Shown here piece after piece: positions 55,687 through 64,000 of a DNA stretch of 64,000 nt. Source of the stretch: Symbioplanes lichenis (lineage in GTDB: Bacteria > Actinomycetota > Actinomycetes > Mycobacteriales > Micromonosporaceae); assembly GCF_030709675.1 (NCBI RefSeq), contig NZ_JAUZQD010000011.1:186001-250000 (forward strand), in the 5' to 3' direction. Position 1 is the stretch's first letter. Each line of letters begins with the position of its first letter. The notes beneath the pieces were generated by a model. It did no database searches. It saw nothing but the letters and a program-made list of their open reading frames with translations, and was not told the DNA's origin. Position numbers and translations under genes: made by a program.

Positions 55687-56877
55687 TCAGACGTAGCGTT
55701 CGAGGATGGAGGCCTCGGCCAGGCGGGACAGGCCCTCGCGCACCCCGCGAGCCCGGGCGTCGCCCACGCCGTCGACGGCCTGCAAATCCTCGACCGTCGC
55801 GCCGAGGAGGCGCTGGAGGCTGCCGAAGTGGCCGACCAGGCGCTCGACGATCGGGGCGGGCAGGCGCGGGACCTTGGCGAGCAGCCGGTAGCCGCGCGGG
55901 CTGACGGCGGCGTCGAGGGCGTCCGAGGCGCCCGCGTAGCCGATGGCCTTGGCCACGGCGACGAGGTCGATCATCTCGGTGGCGCTGAGCAGGTCGAGCT
56001 CGACCAGGCCCTCGTCGAGGGTGCGGGCCTTGCGGCCGGTCGGCAGGTAGTCGCGGATGACCAGGGTGCGGTCGGAGTCGACGCCGGCCATGAGCTCGTC
56101 GAGCTGGAGGGCGAGGAGGCGGCCGTCGGTGCCCAGCTCGACCACGTAGCCGGAGATCTCGTCGGCGATGCGGCGGACCATCTCGAGCCGCTGGACCACG
56201 GCGACGGCGTCGCGGACGGTGACCAGGTCTTCGATCTCGAGCGCCGACAGGGTGCCGGAGACCTCGTCGAGGCGCAGCTTGTAGCGCTCGAGGGTGGCGA
56301 GGGCCTGGTTGGCGCGGGAGAGGATGGCCGCGGAGTCGTCGAGGACGTGACGCTGGCCGTTCACATAGAGCCCGATGATGCGCATCGACTGGCTGACCGA
56401 GATCACCGGGAAGCCGGACTGCTTGGCGACGCGCTCGGCGGTGCGGTGACGGGTGCCGGACTCCTCGGACGGGATGCCGGGGTCGGGCATCAGGTGCACG
56501 GCGGCCCGGACGATGCGGGTGCCGTCGCTGGAGAGGACCACGGCGCCGTCCATCTTGCACAGCTCGCGGAGGCGGGTCGCCGAGAACTCGACGTCGAGCG
56601 GGAAGCCGCCCGTGCAGATCTGCTCCACGACGTCGTCATGGCCGAGAACGATCAGGGCGCCGGTGCGCCCGCGCAGGATCCGCTCGAGGCCGTCGCGCAG
56701 CGCCGTGCCGGGGGCCATCAGGGCGAGGTTGGCGCGCAGCGGGTCGGCGCCTGTCCCGCCACCGGTCAGGCCGGGGCCGGGCGTCGGCGGCGTCACCGGA
56801 CGGGCTGCCGATCCGTTGAGGCCGGGGGCAACGCCGTCGGCATGATGATTGATCGAGGCATCACGGTCGAGCGGCAC
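55687..56877 (-). CDS. disA: DNA integrity scanning diadenylate cyclase DisA
   Basis: Makes cyclic di-AMP from two ATP and scans DNA for damage. 396 residues: an N-terminal extension of about 40 disordered residues, the DAC domain with KMDGAVV (DGA) and SGTRHRTAERVA (RHR), a helical spine, and a C-terminal helix-hairpin-helix domain (LQAVDGVGDARARGVREGL). GTG start. It is downstream of radA on the same strand across a 271-bp repeat-bearing gap; RadA is a known regulator of DisA in other bacteria. Confidence 0.96.
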   Translation of the reverse strand: MPLDRDASINHHADGVAPGLNGSAARPVTPPTPGPGLTGGGTGADPLRANLALMAPGTALRDGLERILRGRTGALIVLGHDDVVEQICTGGFPLDVEFSATRLRELCKMDGAVVLSSDGTRIVRAAVHLMPDPGIPSEESGTRHRTAERVAKQSGFPVISVSQSMRIIGLYVNGQRHVLDDSAAILSRANQALATLERYKLRLDEVSGTLSALEIEDLVTVRDAVAVVQRLEMVRRIADEISGYVVELGTDGRLLALQLDELMAGVDSDRTLVIRDYLPTGRKARTLDEGLVELDLLSATEMIDLVAVAKAIGYAGASDALDAAVSPRGYRLLAKVPRLPAPIVERLVGHFGSLQRLLGATVEDLQAVDGVGDARARGVREGLSRLAEASILERYV

Positions 56878-56999
56878 CTGGACATTCTACGGACTGTCAT
56901 CCAGCTCCCCGAGTCGCGGTGCGCCGACCGCTCCACAGCGTGATGATCAATCACCCACGGTGATCGACAAGCCCCCGCGCCCGAGCCCTCGGCAACCGA

Positions 57000-57131
57000 C
57001 GAAAGCCCGGAGCAAAAGCGTCCGGGAAGCGCCGAAGCCCCGGGGCAAAAGCGTCCGGGAAGCGCTGATGCCCCGGAAGAAGAGCGTCCGGAAAGCGCCG
57101 AAAGCCCGGAGGAAGAGCGCCCGGCAAGCGG
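57000..57131. repeat. 33-bp tandem repeat between radA and disA
   Basis: Four units start at 57000, 57033, 57066 and 57099, with increasing divergence. The unit length keeps frame, and both strands are open across it (11-residue Lys/Arg-rich or Phe-Pro-rich repeats), but no start or ribosome site makes a gene likely. The array begins 17 bp after the radA stop. The rest of the 271-bp gap (56878-56999) should hold the disA leader. Confidence 0.85.
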
Positions 57132-57148
57132 CGAAGGGTCAACGCCGC

Positions 57149-58558
57149 TCACTCGGCCGACACCCGCGCGGCCCACTGCACCGCCGACTGCAGGTCGCCC
57201 ACCTCGACCACACGCATGCCCTTGGGCGGCGAGTCGCCCTCGGCCGGCCCGCACCCCGGCGGCACCAGCGCGACCTTGAAGCCCAGCCGCGCCGCCTCGG
57301 CCAGCCGCCGCCCGACCGCCCCGACCCGCCGGACCTCGCCGGTCAGCCCGACCTCGCCGATCGCGACCAGGTGCGGGGCCATCGCCAGGTTGAGCGCGCC
57401 GGAGGCCACCGCCAGCGCCATGGCCAGGTCGGCCGACGGCTCGGTGATCTTGATGCCGCCCACGGTGGCGGCGAAGACCTCGCGGTCGTGCAGCTTGATC
57501 TTTTCCATGCGGCGCTGGAGGACGGCCAGGACCATGGCCAGGCGGGCGCTGTCGAGGCCGGAGACCGTGCGCCTCGGTGAGCCCTGGACCTGCGCCCCGA
57601 TCAGCGCCTGCACCTCGGTGACCATGGCCCGCCGGCCCTCCATCGCCACGGTGACGCAGGTGCCGGGGACAGGCTCGTTGTATCGGGTGAGGAACAGCCC
57701 GGACGGGTCGGCCAGGCTCACGATGCCGGTCTCGTGCATCTCGAAGCAGCCCACCTCGTCGGCGGCGCCGAACCGATTCTTGACGCCGCGGACCAGGCGC
57801 AGGGACGAGTGCTTGTCGCCCTCGAAGTGCAGGACCACGTCGACCAGGTGCTCGAGGACGCGGGGGCCGGCGACGTTGCCGTCCTTGGTGACGTGGCCGA
57901 CGAGGACGGTGGCGACGCCGCGCTCCTTGGCGATGCCGACCAGCGCCGCGGTGACCGCGCGGACCTGGGTGACGCCGCCGGGGACGCCCTCGGTGCCGGG
58001 GGCGGAGATGGTCTGCACCGAGTCGACGATCAGCAGGCCCGGCTTGACCGCGTCGAGGTGGCCGATGACCGTGCCGAGGTCGCTCTCGGAGGCGAGATAG
58101 AGGTTGTCGTGCAGGGCGCCCAGGCGCTCGGCCCGCAGCCGCACCTGGCTCACCGACTCCTCGCCGCTGACCACGAGCGACGGGGTGCCCGCGCCGACCG
58201 CCCACTGCTGGGCCACGTCGAGGAGCAGGGTGGACTTGCCGACGCCGGGCTCGCCGGCCAGCAGGACCACCGCGCCGGGCACCAGCCCGCCGCCGAGGAC
58301 CCGGTCGAGCTCGCTGACGCCGGTCGGGACGGCCCGGGCCGGGGCGGCGCTGATCGTCTTGATGGGACGGGCGGGCTGGGCGGGCAGCCGCGAGGCCACC
58401 ACGCGGCCGGCCACCACCGGACTGGTGGTCGTGGACTCGATGATCGAGCCCCACTCGTTGCACTCCGGGCAGCGCCCCAGCCACTTGGGCGGCTGGTGGC
58501 CGCACGCGTCGCACTGATAGGCGGGGCGCGGCTCGCTCCTGGTCCGGGAAGTCGTCAC
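57149..58558 (-). CDS. radA: DNA repair protein RadA
   Basis: RecA-like branch-migration ATPase. 469 residues: N-terminal zinc finger C-x2-C...C-x2-C (YQCDACGH and GRCPECNEW), Walker A GEPGVGKST, the RadA signature KNRFG, and a C-terminal Lon-protease-like domain (SADLAMALAVASGAL onward). GTG start. Same strand as disA downstream, as in M. tuberculosis. Confidence 0.97.
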   Translation of the reverse strand: MTTSRTRSEPRPAYQCDACGHQPPKWLGRCPECNEWGSIIESTTTSPVVAGRVVASRLPAQPARPIKTISAAPARAVPTGVSELDRVLGGGLVPGAVVLLAGEPGVGKSTLLLDVAQQWAVGAGTPSLVVSGEESVSQVRLRAERLGALHDNLYLASESDLGTVIGHLDAVKPGLLIVDSVQTISAPGTEGVPGGVTQVRAVTAALVGIAKERGVATVLVGHVTKDGNVAGPRVLEHLVDVVLHFEGDKHSSLRLVRGVKNRFGAADEVGCFEMHETGIVSLADPSGLFLTRYNEPVPGTCVTVAMEGRRAMVTEVQALIGAQVQGSPRRTVSGLDSARLAMVLAVLQRRMEKIKLHDREVFAATVGGIKITEPSADLAMALAVASGALNLAMAPHLVAIGEVGLTGEVRRVGAVGRRLAEAARLGFKVALVPPGCGPAEGDSPPKGMRVVEVGDLQSAVQWAARVSAE

Positions 58559-58607
58559 CCCGCAACGCTATCCGGAGGGTACGACAAACCGCCGCCGGAC
58601 GGCCGCA

Positions 58608-58656
58608 GATCACAAGAAACGCCGCAGGACCCCGGGAAAGCCCGGGGTCCTGCGGC
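58608..58656 (-). terminator. Terminator after the LpqE-like lipoprotein gene
   Basis: A perfect 16-bp stem (58621-58636 with 58641-58656) closes a four-base loop. Read on the minus strand it is followed by a TTTCTTGT tail. It lies 16 bp after the lipoprotein stop and about 50 bp before radA, separating the two transcripts. Confidence 0.88.
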
Positions 58657-58672
58657 GGCGAAGCGCGGTGAC

Positions 58673-59455
58673 TTACTCGGCGACGTGCTCGTCGCTCTCG
58701 CCCGGCACCCGGGAGGCCGGGGCGAGCGGGGTGCTGACCGGGGCCTTGACCACGAGCGGCTCGGCGCCGTTGCTGAACTCGAAGACCAGGTTGAGCGAGC
58801 TGCCCGGGACCAGCTCGCCGGTGAGGTCGAGCGCGGTCAGCTCGGTGGCGTCGCCCGGCAGGAAGGTCGCGGCGCCCAGCGGGGCGAGCTCGATGCGGGC
58901 CGGGGAGACGGCGCGCTCGCGGCCGGACGAGGAGCTGGACGGCCGGGCCGAGGCGCTGCCCGAGGGCTGCGCGCTCTGCACGCTCGCGTCCGGGGTCGGC
59001 AGCTCGTCGTTGTCGTCCTGGTCGTCCTGGCCGCCGGAGTTGCGGCTGCCGGACGGCTCGGGCGCGGGGGAGACGGTCGCCTCGGCGCCCCCGGAGGCGG
59101 GAGTGCCGCCGACGATGCCGATCTGGCGGGCGGAGACCACGCCGTCCTGCTCGGAGCTGCCCTCGGCCGGCTGGCTGCTGACCAGCACGGTGATCGTGGA
59201 GCGCGTCTGGTTGTAGATGCCGAACTCGAGCGGCGCGTCGGCCCCGGCCTCGTAGCCCTCCGAGCCCGGATATTGCACCGAGAGGTTGCGGATGAACACC
59301 GAGCGGTTGGAGTTGTCCGCGTTCACCCCCGGGTTCGACGGCTTCTTGATCGCGGTCTCGGCGACCTGACCAGCCCCGCACGCGGCCAGCGCGAACGCGG
59401 TCGCCGCGGCTACACCCGTGGTCAGTACGACGCGGCGGGTCCCCAGCGAGCGCAT
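58673..59455 (-). CDS. LpqE-like lipoprotein
   Basis: 260 residues with a lipoprotein signal (lipobox LAAC). Two beta-rich halves (VFIRNLSVQYPG...FGIYNQTRSTITVLVSS and ELAPLGAATFLPGD...LVFEFSNGAEPLVVKAPV) are separated by a Ser/Pro/Asp-rich linker. Layout and position next to radA match M. tuberculosis LpqE (Rv3584). Function unknown. ATG 59455 is chosen over GTG 59458 because it gives better spacing from GGAGGA. Confidence 0.78.
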   Translation of the reverse strand: MRSLGTRRVVLTTGVAAATAFALAACGAGQVAETAIKKPSNPGVNADNSNRSVFIRNLSVQYPGSEGYEAGADAPLEFGIYNQTRSTITVLVSSQPAEGSSEQDGVVSARQIGIVGGTPASGGAEATVSPAPEPSGSRNSGGQDDQDDNDELPTPDASVQSAQPSGSASARPSSSSSGRERAVSPARIELAPLGAATFLPGDATELTALDLTGELVPGSSLNLVFEFSNGAEPLVVKAPVSTPLAPASRVPGESDEHVAE

Positions 59456-59539
59456 CACAGTCCTCCAGACGACAAGACGAGAAACCTCCGCCGATCAGAC
59501 TAGTGGGCGGAGATCCGGCGTGTACGGCGACCCGTCCAT

Positions 59540-60367
59540 TCACGTCACCGGCCCGCTGAGAACCAGCAGCACGACGTCGATCAGCGCCACCACGATGACC
59601 GCCCGGAACATGGCCACGCGGCGGCCGTTCGCGCGCCGGGCCGCGTACCAGCCGCAGGGCAGGACCACGACGGCCGCGCCGGCCGCGCTCAGGCCCGGCC
59701 ACGATGGTGGCCCGGGCGGGCCGAGGACCAGCGTGAGCGTTGCGGCCAGCAGCAACGCGCCCGCGGCGAGCTGCGAACCGGTCGCGCCGAGCCGGTGCGG
59801 CAGGCCGACCACGCCGGTGGCCGCGTCGTCGTCGAGGTCGGGCAGCACGTTGGCGAAGTGGGCGCCCCCGCCGAGCAGCGCTCCCGCCGCGACGAGCCAG
59901 GCCGGCGGCCAGGGGTGGCCGGGCAGCGCGATCACCACGAACGCCGGCATCAGCCCGAACGCCACCAGATAGGGCACCACCGACAGCGGCGTCGACTTGA
60001 GCGGCCAGTCGTAGAGGAGCGCGAAGACGGTGATCAACGTGATGCAGACCGTCGCGGCCGGGCCGAAGGGGAGACCCAGGAGCGGCGCCGCCAGCGAGGC
60101 GACCAGACCCGCGATTCCCACGGTACGCCGGGAGACCGCACCGGAGGCGACAGGCTTGTCCGTACGCCCGGTGACGCGGTCGCGATCGGCGTCGAGCCAG
60201 TCGTTGACCCAGCCCACCGAGAGTTGCGTGGCCCCGATCGCGGCGGCCACCCCGAGCACTCCCCACGCGCTGTGCCCGGCGCCGACGGCGAGCAGGGCCA
60301 TGGCGAGCGTCACAGCGCCACCGGGTTCGGGGTGCGACGCCTTGAGCAGTGCGAGGGGATCGGGCAT
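59540..60367 (-). CDS. UbiA-family prenyltransferase
   Basis: Membrane enzyme attaching an isoprenoid chain to an aromatic or similar acceptor. 275 residues, about eight helices. The first Asp-rich motif is NDWLDADRDRVTGR (N-D-x2-D-x3-D), the second DLDDDAATG. These bind the prenyl diphosphate through Mg. ATG start. Divergent by 46 bp from a methyltransferase and near a type III polyketide synthase, which suggests a prenylated polyketide or quinone product. Acceptor and chain length are unknown. Confidence 0.88.
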   Translation of the reverse strand: MPDPLALLKASHPEPGGAVTLAMALLAVGAGHSAWGVLGVAAAIGATQLSVGWVNDWLDADRDRVTGRTDKPVASGAVSRRTVGIAGLVASLAAPLLGLPFGPAATVCITLITVFALLYDWPLKSTPLSVVPYLVAFGLMPAFVVIALPGHPWPPAWLVAAGALLGGGAHFANVLPDLDDDAATGVVGLPHRLGATGSQLAAGALLLAATLTLVLGPPGPPSWPGLSAAGAAVVVLPCGWYAARRANGRRVAMFRAVIVVALIDVVLLVLSGPVT

Positions 60368-60413
60368 GCCAGCAGTGTGGCGGGTGGACCGCGTCCATGC
60401 CACGCTCGATCCC

Positions 60414-61139
60414 ATGCGACGGCTGGAGCGCAACGACCTGCGGCAGTACGACGACCTGGCCGCCGAGTGGTGGCGTCCCGGCGGCGGTTTCGAGCTGCTG
60501 CACTGGCTGGCGGCGGCCCGGGGCGCGCTGGTGCCCCGGGCGTCGCGGCCGGGGGCCGTACTCGTCGATGCGGGCTGTGGTGGCGGCCTGCTGGCGCCGC
60601 ACGTCGCCGGGCTGGGATATGTCCACATCGGTGTGGATCTGGGGCGGCTCGGGCTGGCGACGGCGGCCGGCCACGGTGTGACCCCGGTCGCGGGGGACGT
60701 GACGGCGCTGCCGCTCGCCTCGGCCAGCGCGGACGTGGTGGTGGCCGGGGAGATCCTCGAGCACGTGACGGACCTGCCCGCCGCGGTGGCGGAGCTGTGC
60801 CGGGTGCTGCGGCCGGGTGGCCTGTTCGTGCTCGACACCGTCAATGCCACCCGGCTCGGTCGTGTTGTGTCGATCACGTTGGGCGAGAGGTTTGGCGCGG
60901 CCCCCGTGGGCATCCATGATCCGGAGTTGTTCGTCGATCCCGGTGACCTCACGACGCTGTGCGCCAAGCACGGCGTGCGCCTCGAAGTGCGCGGGATCAG
61001 GCCGAGCGTGATCGGGCTCGTCCGGTGGCTGGTGCTGCCCGGGCGCAAGCGCGCGCCGCTCGGCCGGATGCTGCCGACCCGCTCCACGCAGGTGCTCTAT
61101 CAGGGCAGAGGGCGCAAGGGAGAGGACGGGGCAGCATGA
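60414..61139 (+). CDS. Class I SAM methyltransferase (UbiG-like)
   Basis: 241 residues. N-terminus MRRLERNDLRQYDDLAAEWW resembles UbiG O-methyltransferases; SAM motif I is VLVDAGCGGGLLAPHVA, with GVDLG, ASADVVVAGEILEHV and LRPGGLFVLDT following. Likely methylates a hydroxyl of the product made by the neighbouring enzymes. Its stop overlaps the next ATG (ATGA). ATG 60414 chosen; in-frame GTGs lie upstream at 60375 and 60384. Confidence 0.87.
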   Translation: MRRLERNDLRQYDDLAAEWWRPGGGFELLHWLAAARGALVPRASRPGAVLVDAGCGGGLLAPHVAGLGYVHIGVDLGRLGLATAAGHGVTPVAGDVTALPLASASADVVVAGEILEHVTDLPAAVAELCRVLRPGGLFVLDTVNATRLGRVVSITLGERFGAAPVGIHDPELFVDPGDLTTLCAKHGVRLEVRGIRPSVIGLVRWLVLPGRKRAPLGRMLPTRSTQVLYQGRGRKGEDGAA

Positions 61140-62293
61140 GCGTCGAGGAGGCCCGGCGGCTGGCGCCCCGGTTCGCGGCCCGCGCGGCGGAGCACGACCG
61201 CAGCGGCTCCTTCCCGGTCGACGACTTCGCCGATCTGCGCCGCTCCGGGCTCTTCGGGCTGATGGCGCCGGCCCGGCTCGGCGGCGCGGGTGCGGGCTTC
61301 GCGGACTATGCCGCGGTCGCCTACGAGCTGGCCCGGGGCAACGGCGCCACCGCCCTCGTCTTCAACATGCACGCCTCGGTCACCGGCGCCCTGGCCGGCG
61401 TCACCGACGAGCTGGGCGACGCCCTGGGACTGCCGCCGAGGGCCCTCGAGGCCCGGGACAGGCTGCTGCGCGCCGCGGCCGACGGCAGCTGGTACGCCGT
61501 GGCGATGAGCGAGCGCGGTGCGGGCTCGCGACTGTCCAAGATGGCCACCACGTACGAGAAGGTCGACGGTGGCTGGCACATCAAGGGCGCGAAGACGTTC
61601 TGTTCCGGGGCGGGACACGCGGACGCGTACCTCGTGGCGGCGCGCAGCGCGAACGACCCGTCGCAGGTCTCGCAGTTCGTGGTGCCCGCGGGAGAGGGTC
61701 TGAGCGTCGAGCCGACCTGGGACGCGCTGGGCATGCGCGCGACCGGCTCGCACGACGTGCACGTGGACGTGGTCGTGCCGGAGGAAGCGCTGCTCGGCGG
61801 GGTCGAGGGGCTGGCGCTGCTGATCGCCCAGCTCGCTCCGCACTGGATGGTCGCCAGCTATGCCGCCGTCTACGTGGGCGTGGCCCGGGCCGCCGTGGAC
61901 GCGGCTGTCGAGCACGTGACCGCGCGCAACCTCGGGCACCTGCCGGCCGTACGCGCGAGGATCGGCCGGGCCGACGCCGCCGTGGCCGCCGCCCACCTCG
62001 CCGTCATGGAGGCCGCGCGCCGGGTCGACCAGGAGCCGGGTGACGCCGAGACCAACCGCTGGGTGTGGCGGGCGAAGCTGCTGGCCGGGACGACCGCCGC
62101 CGAGGTCGCCGCCTCGATGCTGGAGGCCGCCGGCACCAGCGCGATGCGCCGCGGCCACCCCCTCGAACGTCTTTACCGCGACGCCCGCGCCGGGTCGCTC
62201 CAGCCGGCCACCTCCGACGTGTGTGCCGACTGGCTCGGCGTCGAGGCGCTCGGCGGCGACCCGGACAGCGAAGGCGTCGGGCCGAGGTGGTGA
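61136..62293 (+). CDS. Acyl-CoA dehydrogenase-family flavoprotein
   Basis: 385 residues with the acyl-CoA dehydrogenase fold: helical N-domain, AMSERGAGSRLSKMATTYE flavin region, GWHIKGAKTFCSGAGHADAYL, PTWDALGMRATGSHDV, and a helical C-domain ending SLQPATSDVCADWLG. The usual catalytic Glu is not evident to me, so it could be a dehydrogenase, an oxidase or a flavin-dependent hydroxylase of the same fold. Coupled to the methyltransferase by ATGA; type III PKS follows after 23 bp. Confidence 0.85.
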   Translation: MSVEEARRLAPRFAARAAEHDRSGSFPVDDFADLRRSGLFGLMAPARLGGAGAGFADYAAVAYELARGNGATALVFNMHASVTGALAGVTDELGDALGLPPRALEARDRLLRAAADGSWYAVAMSERGAGSRLSKMATTYEKVDGGWHIKGAKTFCSGAGHADAYLVAARSANDPSQVSQFVVPAGEGLSVEPTWDALGMRATGSHDVHVDVVVPEEALLGGVEGLALLIAQLAPHWMVASYAAVYVGVARAAVDAAVEHVTARNLGHLPAVRARIGRADAAVAAAHLAVMEAARRVDQEPGDAETNRWVWRAKLLAGTTAAEVAASMLEAAGTSAMRRGHPLERLYRDARAGSLQPATSDVCADWLGVEALGGDPDSEGVGPRW

Positions 62294-62316
62294 AGGCCGG
62301 ACAAGAGGAGGCACGC

Positions 62317-63384
62317 ATGCGGGCAGACGGTCGGGCGGTGATAGCCGGGCTCGGTGTGGCACTGCCGCCCTCGGCGGTTCAGCAGGAGCTGTGGGACGGC
62401 TACTTCTCGGACTACTACGCGGCGGGCGGCCGCCGCGGGCTCGCGAAGCGCATCTTCGCGAACTCGGGCGTCACGACCCGCCAGGCGGCGGTCAGCCCGC
62501 TGCTCGAGGACATCTCGGACTGGTCGACCGAGCGGCGGATGCGGCGCTACCAGGTCGAGGCCGTGCCGCTCGGCAAGGAGGCGGTCGGTCGCGCGCTCAC
62601 CGCCGCGGGGATCGACGCGGACGAGCTGGGATTGCTCGCCGTCTGCTCCTGCACCGGGTACGCCACCCCGGGGCTCGACATCACGCTCGCGCGCGACATG
62701 GGCATGTCGCCGAGCGTCCAGCGCCTCTTCATCGGGCACATGGGCTGTTATGCCGCGCTGCCCGGGCTGGGCACGATCGCCGACTTCGCCGTCGCCCGCG
62801 GCCGCCCCGCGCTGCTGCTCTGCGCCGAGCTGACCAGCCTGCACCTCCAGCCGCCGGACACCCGCGCGGACATCCAGCAGATCGTCTCCCACGCCCTCTT
62901 CTCGGACGCCGCGGCCGCCGTCGTGGTCACGCCGGGCGACCGGCCGGGGTACGCCGTACGCGACGTCGCCGCCCTCACGGACAGCACCACCGCGGGTCAC
63001 ATGACGTGGGACGTCACGGATCTCGGCTTCCGCATGGGGCTCTCGCCGCAGGTGCCCGAGGTGCTGTCGGTGCACGTCCGGTCCTTCACGTCGGAGCTGC
63101 TCGGACGCAACGGGCTCACGACGGCTGACGTGGACGGCTGGGCGGTGCACCCGGGCGGCCCGAAGATCCTCGACGTGGTGCAGGAGCAGCTCGGGCTGGA
63201 CGATGCGGCGATGGCGCCGTCGCGGGAGGTGCTCGCCGCGTACGGGAACTGCTCCTCGCCCACCGTCCTGCTGGTCCTGGAGGAGCTGCGCAAGCTGCCC
63301 GAGCCGCCCGAGCGGGTCGCCCTGTTGGCCTTCGGTCCTGGCCTGACGCTCTACGGCGTCCTGCTGGAAAGGGTCCTACCCTGA
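62317..63384 (+). CDS. Type III polyketide synthase (chalcone/stilbene synthase family)
   Basis: Homodimeric ketosynthase that extends a CoA starter with malonyl units. 355 residues. The catalytic triad is C144 in GHMGCYAALPGL, H278 in VHPGGPKI and N311 in YGNCSSPTV. Product depends on active-site shape, which I cannot read with certainty; alkylresorcinol/alkylquinone-type chemistry is suggested by the UbiA, UbiG-like and flavoprotein neighbours. ATG start after AAGAGGAGG. Confidence 0.93.
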   Translation: MRADGRAVIAGLGVALPPSAVQQELWDGYFSDYYAAGGRRGLAKRIFANSGVTTRQAAVSPLLEDISDWSTERRMRRYQVEAVPLGKEAVGRALTAAGIDADELGLLAVCSCTGYATPGLDITLARDMGMSPSVQRLFIGHMGCYAALPGLGTIADFAVARGRPALLLCAELTSLHLQPPDTRADIQQIVSHALFSDAAAAVVVTPGDRPGYAVRDVAALTDSTTAGHMTWDVTDLGFRMGLSPQVPEVLSVHVRSFTSELLGRNGLTTADVDGWAVHPGGPKILDVVQEQLGLDDAAMAPSREVLAAYGNCSSPTVLLVLEELRKLPEPPERVALLAFGPGLTLYGVLLERVLP

Positions 63385-63388
63385 GCGG

Positions 63389-63865
63389 GTGACGCCCCTC
63401 ACGCGTGACCCGGGGCAGATGCGCGGGATCACGTTGTACGCGCTGACGGCCGTGCTCGCGGCCGCCGGCGCGGCGTGGTTCTTCGCGTCCGCGCCGCGCA
63501 TGGGCGAGGACCCGCGGACCGTCGCGGGGCGCGGCGCGCTGGAACTGGTCGTCCCCGACGTGGCCGGGCAGATCCAGGCCGAGACCGTCGTCCTGGCCCG
63601 GGGCGCCACGGCCGAGCGCAACGTGCCGGTGAGCCGCGGCTCCTATGTCCTGGTGGTGGCCTGCACCGGCGCCGGCGAGGACCAGGTGCGGGTCCGCCTC
63701 AGCACGACGACCGTGGACTCGGGGCGGGCCGTGCCGTGCGTCGAGGACCCGGAGCCGGTCGAGCTGGGCACGGCGCTGGGCAGCATGTTCTTCATGTCGG
63801 TGGTGTCGGAGGCCGACGGGGAGACCGTGCTGCGGTGGCGGCTGGTCCGGGCCGGGCCGCTCTGA
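63389..63865 (+). CDS. Single-pass membrane-anchored protein of unknown function
   Basis: 158 residues. One N-terminal helix (about 13-33) followed by an extracellular beta-rich domain of about 120 residues (VVLARGATAERNVPVSRGSYVLVVACTG). Two Cys may pair. GTG start 4 bp after the type III PKS, so it is probably cotranscribed. No known family; a role in the biosynthetic group is not evident. Confidence 0.65.
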   Translation: MTPLTRDPGQMRGITLYALTAVLAAAGAAWFFASAPRMGEDPRTVAGRGALELVVPDVAGQIQAETVVLARGATAERNVPVSRGSYVLVVACTGAGEDQVRVRLSTTTVDSGRAVPCVEDPEPVELGTALGSMFFMSVVSEADGETVLRWRLVRAGPL

Positions 63866-63892
63866 CCTGCCTCTGCCTTCACGCCGGCTTTA

Positions 63893-64000
63893 TCAGAGGC
63901 GGGCGAGGTCGGGCTGGTAGTCGTCGATCGAGGCGGTGCGCGGGATGCGGCGGACCACGGCACCGTCGCGGTTGACGAGGAGGACGGCGGCCGTGCCGTC
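63893..64000 (-). CDS. Partial gene, C-terminal 35 codons only
   Basis: The window edge cuts a minus-strand gene. The visible end reads DGTAAVLLVNRDGAVVRRIP and then RTASIDDYQPDLARL before a TGA. Codon pattern is normal for the region. Too short to assign; the VLLVNRDGAVVRRI strand pattern could be the last part of a redoxin or beta-propeller-like protein. Confidence 0.5.
   Translation of the reverse strand, partial: DGTAAVLLVNRDGAVVRRIPRTASIDDYQPDLARL

Noticed and set aside
56951..57142. Small gene encoding 11-residue repeats between radA and disA
   Set aside because: Open on both strands only because the 33-bp unit keeps frame. The minus frame starts at TTG without a ribosome site and the plus frame runs into radA antisense.

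Overview
This is a GC-rich (about 70%) chromosomal window from an actinomycete. Actinoplanes or another Micromonosporaceae member is the best guess. The evidence is the composition, the frequent GTG starts, and the gene set: ESX EccC/EccD, Lsr2, FtsH, ClpC, DisA and a septum-formation lipoprotein. Gene order follows, from memory, the Mycobacterium tuberculosis Rv3628-Rv3584 block: ppa, dacB, zincin, tilS, hpt, ftsH, folE, folP, folB, folK, DUF3180, DUF2520, panC, panD, coaX, lsr2, clpC, mutY, Rv3587-like, disA, radA and lpqE-like. Accessory blocks are spliced into this order.

Layout. 0.2-5.6 kb: divergent type VII secretion genes eccC and eccD. 5.7-14.3 kb: core genes ppa to folE plus a RidA protein; folE has no usual start codon at its expected N-terminus. 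14.3-27.45 kb: an accessory island between folE and folP. It holds a FtsK/SpoIIIE-like ATPase unit (14.3-17.9) and a seven-gene minus-strand operon (19.0-27.45) resembling a Gram-positive type IV secretion apparatus: pilin-like, TcpE/VirB3-like, VirB4-like ATPase, VirB6/TrbL-like, TcpC/VirB8-like, a transglycosylase-M23 hydrolase and an unknown protein. No relaxase, integrase or tRNA is visible.

27.7-30.0 kb: folP-folB-folK-DUF3180 with stop/start overlaps. 30.2-41.4 kb: a second accessory stretch with an orphan sugar-permease-like protein, an OpuC/ProU-type osmoprotectant ABC transporter whose binding protein looks circularly permuted, a 918-residue low-complexity membrane protein, and an orphan nuoD overlapping a MidA/NDUFAF7-family methyltransferase gene. 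41.5-47.9 kb: DUF2520-panC-panD, a septum-formation lipoprotein, nadB-nadC and coaX (pantothenate/CoA and NAD synthesis). 48.1-51.5 kb: lsr2 and clpC, separated by a cluster of DnaA-box-like 9-mers. 51.8-59.5 kb: DUF4291, mutY, a double-ACT protein, peptide deformylase, a membrane-anchored protein, disA, radA and an LpqE-like lipoprotein. 59.5-63.9 kb: a small biosynthetic group of UbiA prenyltransferase, methyltransferase, acyl-CoA dehydrogenase and type III polyketide synthase. The right edge cuts a minus-strand gene.

A recurrent oddity is short direct repeats (23-37 bp units) just 3' of genes. In several cases the repeated unit includes the gene's last codons and stop codon, as if gene ends had been repeatedly duplicated. 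The least ordinary items are the type IV-like operon, the permuted binding protein, the methyltransferase-nuoD pair and the stop-anchored repeats.
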